64,000 nt of DNA from positions 1-64,000 of the forward strand of contig CP071032.1 of assembly GCA_017134815.1 (NCBI GenBank), given 5' to 3'. A program made the position numbers and the translations under genes. Source of the DNA: Lentisphaerota bacterium. Its GTDB lineage: Bacteria > Verrucomicrobiota > Lentisphaeria > Victivallales > Victivallaceae. This document shows, one piece after another, positions 56,282 to 64,000 of the stretch (positions within the stretch are counted from its first letter, which is position 1; each line of letters opens with the position of its first letter). The notes beneath the pieces were generated by a model. The model did no database searches. It was not told the DNA's origin and worked only from the letters and a program-made list of their open reading frames with translations.

Positions 56282-57566
56282 AGTTATTATTGTGATGCTG
56301 ATAATCTTTGTGGCACTGTTGGTTCTTAACTGCCCAGTGGCAATTGCAATTTCACTTTCTTCTTTTGGAGCGATACTTTGCGCCGGCGGAGAGCCTGCTT
56401 ATACTGTTGCGATGCGGGTGGCTAACGGCGTGGATTCATTTGCGCTGCTGGCCATTCCGTTTTTTATTCTGTCCGGTCTGATTATGGGGAAGGGGAGTAT
56501 GGCGCGACGCCTGATTGACCTGGCTGCGGCGCTTGTAGGCCGTTTCCCCGGCGGATTGACCTATGTAAATACATTGACCTGTATGATGTTTGGCTCTATT
56601 TCCGGCTCCGCTGCCGCTGCGGTATCTTCGGTAGGCGGCTTTATGCTGCCGGAAATGGCCCGTAAGGGGTATGACCGGGATTACAATGTGGCGGTAACTG
56701 CAACCGCCGCGACTACAGGGCTGATGATTCCTCCCAGCAACATAATGATTGTTTATGCCGTTTCAGCCGGGAGTGTGTCAATTGCGGCGATGTTTATGGC
56801 CGGGATCCTGCCGGGAATCATCACTGGTATCTGCATAATGATTGTCGGCGGCTGGATTGCAGTAAAGCGCGGTTACGGCAGCGGCGGCAGCACTTCTTGG
56901 GGGGAGCTGCTTAGAGCTGCAAAGCGTGGCTTTTTGAGCCTGCTGCTGATAGTTATTATATTCGGCGGTATACTGGGTGGAATCTTTACTGCCACCGAGG
57001 CGGCTGCGGTAGCGGTAGCTTATGCTTTTGCCCTTGAGTTCTTTGTTTACCGTGAGTTAAGACTCAAAGATGTTCCACCACTACTGTTGAAGACGGGATT
57101 GACAACAGCGGTGGTTATGCTGCTTATTGGTTCCAGTTCGGCAATGTCCTGGATTCTGACCACTCAAAATGTACCGCAGACTGTCAGTGATGGACTGCTG
57201 CATATTTCATCCAATCCCTACGTCGTTTTGTTAATTATCAACCTGCTGCTGCTTGCGATAGGAACTTTCATGGATATGACCCCGGCAGTTTTGCTGTTTA
57301 CACCTATTTTTCTGCCGGTAGCGGTAAATCTTGGATTAAGTCCGGTTCACTTCGGGATGATTATGATTGTTAATCTCTGTATAGGTTTGTGTACTCCTCC
57401 AGTCGGCACCTGTCTATTTGTAGGATGCGGAGTGGGTAAAACAACGATTGCCCGGGTTACAGGTCCGATGATTCCTTTCTGGGGGGCAATGCTGGTGGCC
57501 TTGCTGCTGACCACCTATCTGCCTTTTTTGTCCATGTGGCTGCCGCGAATATTGAAACTGGTTTGA
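56274..57566 (+). CDS. TRAP transporter large membrane subunit (DctM type)
   Basis: About 430 residues from a GTG at 56274 with GGGAGG six bases upstream, overlapping the DctQ stop by 8 bases. About twelve helices. Motifs: LLAIPFFILSGLIM, GSISGSAAAAVSSVG, TATAATTGLMIPPSN and GTFMDMTPAVLLFTPIFLPV, all DctM hallmarks. It carries the sodium-driven translocation pathway. The following aldo/keto reductase may act on the imported compound. Confidence 0.93.
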   Translation: MSEVIIVMLIIFVALLVLNCPVAIAISLSSFGAILCAGGEPAYTVAMRVANGVDSFALLAIPFFILSGLIMGKGSMARRLIDLAAALVGRFPGGLTYVNTLTCMMFGSISGSAAAAVSSVGGFMLPEMARKGYDRDYNVAVTATAATTGLMIPPSNIMIVYAVSAGSVSIAAMFMAGILPGIITGICIMIVGGWIAVKRGYGSGGSTSWGELLRAAKRGFLSLLLIVIIFGGILGGIFTATEAAAVAVAYAFALEFFVYRELRLKDVPPLLLKTGLTTAVVMLLIGSSSAMSWILTTQNVPQTVSDGLLHISSNPYVVLLIINLLLLAIGTFMDMTPAVLLFTPIFLPVAVNLGLSPVHFGMIMIVNLCIGLCTPPVGTCLFVGCGVGKTTIARVTGPMIPFWGAMLVALLLTTYLPFLSMWLPRILKLV

Positions 57567-57623
57567 CATTGCTGCAGCGGACCAATACTGTTTACCAGTC
57601 CGGGTTTAACCAAGGGAAATCAA

Positions 57624-58748
57624 ATGCTTTACAAAAAATATGGAAATACCGGCGAAACTGTCTCTGCTGTCGGCATGGGAGGTATGCGTTTCGATATGGA
57701 GTTGCCGCTTGAGAAAAGTGCGGAACTGCTGCATTATGCTTTGGAAAAAGGCATTAACTATTTTGACACTGCTCCGCAGTACCATGAAGGAAAAAGTGAG
57801 GAAATTTTTGGTATTGCGTTTCAGCAAATGCCGCGTGATAAATTTATGGTTTCCACCAAGCTTATGCCTGAGCGCATAACCGACGCTGCTGACGCTTACC
57901 GGAAAGTCTGCATGAGCCTTGAAAAAATGCACGTCGACTATATCGATTTTTTTCACGTCTGGTGTATCCGCAAGATGGCTCATTATGATGACGCTATGCG
58001 ATCGGACGGACTCTACGAGGCTCTGCTTAAAGCTAAGAGTGAAGGATTGATCAGGCATATTGTCTTTTCCTCGCATCAACAGGGTGATGAGGTAAAAAAA
58101 ATCATAAAAACCGGGAAGTTTGAAGGTGTGCTGCTGGGGGTGAATATTTTGAATTTTCCGTATCGCTGGAACGGGGTCAAGGCCGCGTGTGACAGTGGAA
58201 TGGGAGTAGTGGCAATGAATCCTCTGGCAGGCGGGCTGATCCCTCAGAATGAAGCTAAACTGCAGTTTTTAGCCGGTAAGAACGAGACTCCAGCAGAAGC
58301 TGCCCTGCGCTTTCTGATTGCTGCGCCTGAGATAACGGTTGCCCTTAACGGCTTCTCATGCAGAGAGCATATTGATACAGCCTGCAAAGTAGCGGACAAT
58401 GCACGGCCTTTTACGAAAGCGGAACTGAAAAAGGTCAAAGACAACCTTGGAGAGGGGGCAACCAGTATATGTACTTCATGTGGTTATTGTGACTGTTGCC
58501 CGAAGAATATTCCCATTGTCAAATACATGCAGATTTATAATGACCGGGTTCTTTTTAAAATTCCTGAGGACAAGCTGCAGGAGCATATGGCATTCCAGCA
58601 TCAGTGGGGCCTGCTGGCGGAGGACGACTCCTGGGCCGAGGCTTGCATAGCCTGTGGGCGCTGTGAAAAATCATGCACTCAGCACCTGCCTATTATAGAA
58701 CGTCTTAAAGACCTTGCAAAATGGGAAAAACCGCTCAATAAAAAATAA
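57624..58748 (+). CDS. Aldo/keto reductase with C-terminal 2[4Fe-4S] ferredoxin domain
   Basis: 374 residues. The TIM-barrel half has GMGGMRFD, INYFDTAPQYHEGKSEEIFG with the catalytic Asp and Tyr, VSTKLMP with Lys, and DYIDFFHVW with His. The C-terminus has two cluster motifs, CTSCGYCDCC and CIACGRCEKSC, so electrons can come from ferredoxin-type carriers as well as NAD(P)H. It follows the TRAP genes by 57 bases, so a role in metabolism of the imported substrate is plausible but unproven. Confidence 0.9.
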   Translation: MLYKKYGNTGETVSAVGMGGMRFDMELPLEKSAELLHYALEKGINYFDTAPQYHEGKSEEIFGIAFQQMPRDKFMVSTKLMPERITDAADAYRKVCMSLEKMHVDYIDFFHVWCIRKMAHYDDAMRSDGLYEALLKAKSEGLIRHIVFSSHQQGDEVKKIIKTGKFEGVLLGVNILNFPYRWNGVKAACDSGMGVVAMNPLAGGLIPQNEAKLQFLAGKNETPAEAALRFLIAAPEITVALNGFSCREHIDTACKVADNARPFTKAELKKVKDNLGEGATSICTSCGYCDCCPKNIPIVKYMQIYNDRVLFKIPEDKLQEHMAFQHQWGLLAEDDSWAEACIACGRCEKSCTQHLPIIERLKDLAKWEKPLNKK

Positions 58749-58751
58749 AAA

Positions 58752-58771
58752 AGGAGGCATATTTGCCTCCT
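58752..58771. terminator. Bidirectional terminator between aldo/keto reductase and glyS
   Basis: AGGAGGCA and TGCCTCCT pair around TATT. The A-rich sequence before it gives a T-run on the minus strand for glyS. It also follows the plus-strand reductase. Confidence 0.8.
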
Positions 58772-58793
58772 GAAATATTCTGTTAAAATCAGG

Positions 58794-60125
58794 TTAAAAA
58801 CCGATTTTCTCCTCCAGATAGCTGCGCAGTTGAGTGACGTTGACACGTTCCTGTTCCATGCTGTCGCGATGACGAACAGTAACAGCGTTGTCCTCAGCTG
58901 ATTCAAAGTCATAGGTAATGCAGAACGGGGTACCGATCTCATCCTGACGGCGGTAGCGTTTACCGATTGAACCGGTGACATCAAACTCGCTGCGGAAGTG
59001 ACGGTTGAGATCGTTGTACAGGGTCTTGGCTGAATCAGAAAGTTTTTTGGACAGCGGCAATACTGCGACCTGAATCGGAGCCACCAGTGCTGGAAAACGC
59101 AGGACGGTGCGGACGTCAGTCGCTTTGCCTTCTTTCTGGGTTTCAGCGGTATCTTCATCATAAGCGTTGCAAAGCAGTGCCAGAATAGTGCGGTCAAGAC
59201 CGACAGAAGTTTCGATAACGGTCGGCATTACTTTGCGTTTGTTGTCATGGTCCATGTACTGCATATCCTGTCCGGAAAATTCCTGATGTCTGGACATATC
59301 CCAGGTGCCGCGATGATGGATGCCCTCAAGCTCTCCCCAGCCAAACGGAAATTTAACTTCAATATCAAGTGCGGCTTTAGCATAGTGGGCCAGTTTCTCG
59401 TGATCATAGATTTTCATGAAATCATCAGTGAACCCGAGTTTCTCCCGATAATATTTTATACGCTGTTCTTTCCAGTATTCGTACCATTCCATACCCTCAG
59501 ACTCTTCACAGAAAAACTCCATTTCCATCTGGGTAAATTCACGTGAGCGGAAGGTGAAATTGCGCGGATTGATTTCATTACGGAATGCTTTCCCGATTTG
59601 GGCAATACCAAACGGCAGTTTCTGTCTGGCAGCAACCCGTACATTATGAAAATCAACAAAAATCGGCTGGCAGGTTTCCGCCCGCAGGTAAGCCGCGTGG
59701 TCTTCATCAAATACCGGTCCGACAAAAGTCTTCATCATCAGGTTGAATTCACGAGGCTCGGTCAGGTTTTTGGAACCACAGCTCGGGCATACTTCCGGAT
59801 CTTCCATCTGATCAACGCGATGCCTGGCTTTACATTCACGGCAGTCGCACATCTCATCGCTGAACTGGTCAAGGTGACCGGACGCCTTCCACACTTTCGG
59901 ATGACAGATGATAGTGGAATCAAGACCTTCAACATTATCACGGGTTTCGACCATTTCCCGCCACCACAGTTGTTCTACAGCACGTTTCATCCTGGCGCCG
60001 TACGGGCCATAATCCCAGAAGCCGTTAATTCCGCCGTAAATTTCGGAGCTCTGAAATATAAAACCGCGCCGCTTGGCGAGGGAAACTATTTTTTCCATCA
60101 ACTGAGTGTCTTTGTTTTCTGCCAT
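58794..60125 (-). CDS. glyS: Glycyl-tRNA synthetase, alpha2 dimeric type
   Basis: 443 residues, class II. KIVSLAKRRGFIFQSSEIYGG starts the catalytic domain; MCDCRECKARH and VCPSCGS form the inserted zinc site; FRNEINPRNFTFRSREFTQM is motif 2; VETSVGLDRTILALL is motif 3. The C-terminal anticodon-binding domain ends in KIGF-like sequence. This is the eukaryote/archaea/Thermus-like type, not the alpha2beta2 type of E. coli. Single gene facing the reductase. Confidence 0.95.
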   Translation of the reverse strand: MAENKDTQLMEKIVSLAKRRGFIFQSSEIYGGINGFWDYGPYGARMKRAVEQLWWREMVETRDNVEGLDSTIICHPKVWKASGHLDQFSDEMCDCRECKARHRVDQMEDPEVCPSCGSKNLTEPREFNLMMKTFVGPVFDEDHAAYLRAETCQPIFVDFHNVRVAARQKLPFGIAQIGKAFRNEINPRNFTFRSREFTQMEMEFFCEESEGMEWYEYWKEQRIKYYREKLGFTDDFMKIYDHEKLAHYAKAALDIEVKFPFGWGELEGIHHRGTWDMSRHQEFSGQDMQYMDHDNKRKVMPTVIETSVGLDRTILALLCNAYDEDTAETQKEGKATDVRTVLRFPALVAPIQVAVLPLSKKLSDSAKTLYNDLNRHFRSEFDVTGSIGKRYRRQDEIGTPFCITYDFESAEDNAVTVRHRDSMEQERVNVTQLRSYLEEKIGF

Positions 60126-60414
60126 GATATTTTCCGTATATTATTCAATTGTGAGTGGTATTTAAATAAACAAACCATACATATAGCTTAAATTACGGTA
60201 TTTGCGAATAATATACACGCAAAAATCATGGAAATTAACCTGTGAAAGTATGTAGCGTAGATATTGTATTCGGTCTTTGACCTTTTAATTCAGATCTGCA
60301 CCAGTCCCGGTCAGCCTGGAATAATCGTCCAGAACGCAATCAAAGTCATTATGCTTAAGCAGCAGAAAGCGCATAACTGTTGAAAGTTTATTCAGGCATC
60401 AGAGCCCTTATATT

Positions 60415-61593
60415 TCAGGCAACTTCTTTACGGAAGCGATAGATGCTCTGGCAGATGCCGAGTCCGCTCATGGCGAAGAGAATAAAGCTGCCCCCGTAAC
60501 TGACAAACGGCAGTGATAGTCCGGTTACCGGCGAAACCCCGATACTCATGCCGATATTAATGAACATGTGGGAAAAAATTACTGCCGCCATGCCGACCGC
60601 GATGTAACGTCCATAATGGTCTGGAGTCATAAAAGCAGTTCGGAGAACAGATACCAGCAGCAGAATATAAGTTGAGAGCAGAACCATGCAGCCAAAAAAA
60701 CCGGTTTCCTCGGCGATTACCGAAAAGATGAAGTCATTATTGGAAACCGACTGCGGCAGAAACCCCAACGCGTTCTGAGTTCCTTTCCCAATCCCTTTGC
60801 CGGTAAACCCGCCCGAACCGACCGCCAGCCTGGCCTGGAACTGATTATAACCGCGGTTCTGAATATCCCTTTCAGGATCCAGAAAGGTCAAAATCCGTTC
60901 CTTCTGGTAATCTTTGAGAAACGGGTGAATCTTATAGGTTTCATTCAGAATTTCGGCAGTAAGTACTACAGTGGCTACAATCAGGGCGGTAAAAATATAG
61001 CGCCACTTAATACCGGCTGTGAAAATAATAGCTCCTGTGAGAGGGATCAGTATTAACGCGCTGCCGAGATCCGGCTCCCGGACAATCAGCAGAAAAGGCA
61101 CTCCTACAACTGCGGCGACCAGCAGCAGACTGCGGAGGCGGTTGATATTGAAACCATGTGAGGACATAAGGGCACTCAGGTAAAGAATCACTGAGAGTTT
61201 AGCAAATTCACTGGGCTGAATGCGCAACCCTATTCCGCCGAAAACCAGCCAGCGCCGCGCACCATAAACCTTGGTTCCGAAAAACAGCACCAGCAGCAAT
61301 AAAAAAGCTATTGCTGCGTAAATAATCCAGGAGAGCGGCTTCAAAGTGCGGTAATCACCAACCGCAAAAAAAGTCCAGACACAAATTCCCAGCAGTATCC
61401 ACTGAACCTGCTTCAGCCAGAAAGAGGCCGCAGCCGGGGTTCCTATCTGTTCACCGGTTGAATAGATGAAAATCAGGCCGTATAGCAGGAGTGCCCCCAG
61501 CGAGAGCAGCTGAAGCATGTCAAACTGTCCGGCATAGGATATTATCTTTTCAAAAAAGCTGTTTGCCCCTCCGACTTTTCGTCTGGATATCAT
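60415..61593 (-). CDS. rodA: Rod-shape determining peptidoglycan polymerase RodA
   Basis: 392 residues of the SEDS family, about ten membrane helices. SEDS hallmarks: RRWLVFGGIGLRIQPSEFAK, LIVREPDLGSALIL, and RGYNQFQARLAVGSGGFTGKG, then FLPQSVSNNDFIFSVIAEETG, and SPVTGLSLPFVSYGGS at the end. RodA polymerises glycan strands for side-wall growth. It is last of a run purA, glycosyltransferase, rodA on the minus strand. mreB and mrdA are not in the window. Confidence 0.93.
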   Translation of the reverse strand: MISRRKVGGANSFFEKIISYAGQFDMLQLLSLGALLLYGLIFIYSTGEQIGTPAAASFWLKQVQWILLGICVWTFFAVGDYRTLKPLSWIIYAAIAFLLLLVLFFGTKVYGARRWLVFGGIGLRIQPSEFAKLSVILYLSALMSSHGFNINRLRSLLLVAAVVGVPFLLIVREPDLGSALILIPLTGAIIFTAGIKWRYIFTALIVATVVLTAEILNETYKIHPFLKDYQKERILTFLDPERDIQNRGYNQFQARLAVGSGGFTGKGIGKGTQNALGFLPQSVSNNDFIFSVIAEETGFFGCMVLLSTYILLLVSVLRTAFMTPDHYGRYIAVGMAAVIFSHMFINIGMSIGVSPVTGLSLPFVSYGGSFILFAMSGLGICQSIYRFRKEVA

Positions 61594-61649
61594 GGTGAAT
61601 TACTGTTTTAAATATTTTCGGTTCCAGGGAGGATTCTCCGAAAATGCTA

Positions 61650-62456
61650 CTAGCTGTCGAGAGAACCGTCCTGCATAATTTCCTTTACTATAGGAGATGA
61701 GAAGATTCTTTCCAACTGTTTTTTGCATTTTTTTTCAGTACGCCGGCGGACACTGAACTCCGGGTTGAGCACCATAGTTGCATGTGCCAGATGGTAAATG
61801 TATTCAGACATTTGCCAGGGGGAAAGGACATGGGTTTTATAGCCCCGTTCCAAAAGCTCAAGATACAGCTGCTTGCCGCAAGTGAGTTTCGTTTCAGGAT
61901 AATAAAACTTCATCTTTTCTTTTTTGAGGATATCCGAACGGTACAGGGCGCAGATTGTTCTAATATAGAATTTCTCCGCGTTTTTATCCCTCATCTGTCG
62001 CAGCCACTTTTTGTAGTCTGTGCATTGTTTGAGGATAATTTCCCATTTCGGCTTCAAATCCAGTTTGCCGCCGCCGGTACAGGCAGTGTCCTGCGGGCAC
62101 AGCTTCACCAGCTCACTGAGCCATCCTTTTTTATGGACGAGGGTATCAGAGTGCAGTGCCATGAAGTATTCCGTATTACAGGCTTTCAGGCCAATATCAA
62201 GGGCAGACCCATGCGCCCAGGAGCCGTTTTGCTTCATTTCATCGGGAGAACGTTCGATCAGCTTTATCCAGCTGACCGAACGTAAATATTCCAGAGATGA
62301 ATCATTGGAGCCGTTGTCAACGACTATGACTTCATAAGGATACTCTGTGTACTGCCTGATACTTCTCAGGCAAAGTCGTGTCAGATCTTCGGTCTTGTAG
62401 TTGACCACACAGATTGTGACTTTGCCTCTCTCTACCTGCTGATTACTGTTCTGCAT
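61650..62456 (-). CDS. Family 2 glycosyltransferase
   Basis: 268 residues. VTICVVNYKTEDLTRLCLRS opens the GT-A fold; VIVVDNGSNDSSLEYL and YFMALHSDTLVHKKGWL include the DxD-like region (HSDT here). Cytoplasmic or membrane-associated, adding sugars to a cell-envelope glycan. It starts five bases after purA, likely co-transcribed with it; rodA follows after 56 bases. Confidence 0.85.
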   Translation of the reverse strand: MQNSNQQVERGKVTICVVNYKTEDLTRLCLRSIRQYTEYPYEVIVVDNGSNDSSLEYLRSVSWIKLIERSPDEMKQNGSWAHGSALDIGLKACNTEYFMALHSDTLVHKKGWLSELVKLCPQDTACTGGGKLDLKPKWEIILKQCTDYKKWLRQMRDKNAEKFYIRTICALYRSDILKKEKMKFYYPETKLTCGKQLYLELLERGYKTHVLSPWQMSEYIYHLAHATMVLNPEFSVRRRTEKKCKKQLERIFSSPIVKEIMQDGSLDS

Positions 62457-62461
62457 AGCGA

Positions 62462-64000
<1,539 letters not shown>

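Noticed and set aside
60285-60374. 29-residue minus-strand frame downstream of rodA
   Set aside because: The peptide looks protein-like but has no ribosome binding site and no upstream extension (a stop lies just before). Could be a remnant, but support is too weak to call.

Overview
The window looks like chromosomal DNA from an anaerobic, fermentative, Gram-negative-type bacterium, most probably of the Lentisphaerota (Victivallis-like) within the PVC group. The assignment rests on a prepilin-type N-terminus fused to a LamG domain, an MJ0042-like zinc-ribbon repeat membrane protein, many small exported lipoproteins, a glycine-type (alpha2) glycyl-tRNA synthetase and a eukaryote-like adenylosuccinate lyase. 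Two AdhE genes, a flavodoxin and radical-SAM and Fe-S enzymes point to anaerobic fermentation. This placement is inference; no rRNA or tRNA gene is present to confirm it.

Layout. 0-2.2 kb: an OleB-like alpha/beta hydrolase (5' end probably outside the window) and an amidohydrolase. 2.2-10.7 kb: a mostly minus-strand stretch with a TRL-like lipoprotein, a six-fold zinc-ribbon protein, a pilin/LamG protein, a small membrane protein, a DUF72 protein, an Lrp-type regulator, a lipoprotein, HemW and an FMN oxidoreductase. 11-17.4 kb: tandem duplicated adhE genes facing a divergent flavodoxin. 17.9-24 kb: a sodium/solute symporter, an acyl-CoA thioesterase, topA with an unusual C-terminus, and a GH5 glycosidase. 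24-27.7 kb: an AlbA_2/Schlafen-domain protein paired with a carboxymuconolactone-decarboxylase-like protein, two exported proteins and a 2H phosphoesterase. 28-29.4 kb: the first member of an unrecognised exported family. 30-45.4 kb: housekeeping genes including uvrA, recX, an ArnT-like transferase, a YwlE-like phosphatase, an RpiB-GlyA fusion, serS, queC and purB. 45.9-51.8 kb: three more members of the exported family plus an unrelated exported protein. 52.3-58.7 kb: a BetT-like BCCT transporter, a complete TRAP transporter and a ferredoxin-domain aldo/keto reductase. 58.8-63.7 kb: glyS, rodA, a glycosyltransferase and purA on the minus strand.

The least explained content is the four-member exported family (27985-29364, 45899-46876, 47487-48779, 48843-50207). 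The members share a core with strongly conserved blocks but have different C-termini: none, a charged helical tail, or two tandem aromatic/glycine repeats. The repeat-bearing C-terminus of the first and last members, with the downstream hairpin, is almost identical at DNA level (5 differences in 462 bases) although the cores have diverged. The two copies lie in inverted orientation about 21 kb apart. This suggests exchange of C-terminal cassettes or gene conversion, and gives a substrate for inversion of the uvrA-purB segment.

Other notable points are the RpiB-GlyA single-chain fusion, three tandem C-terminal repeats in place of zinc fingers in TopA, an OleB-like hydrolase with glutamine at the catalytic histidine position, and a 26-codon open frame with a very strong ribosome binding site ahead of an amino-acid permease. 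I saw no tRNA, rRNA, CRISPR array or intact insertion sequence.
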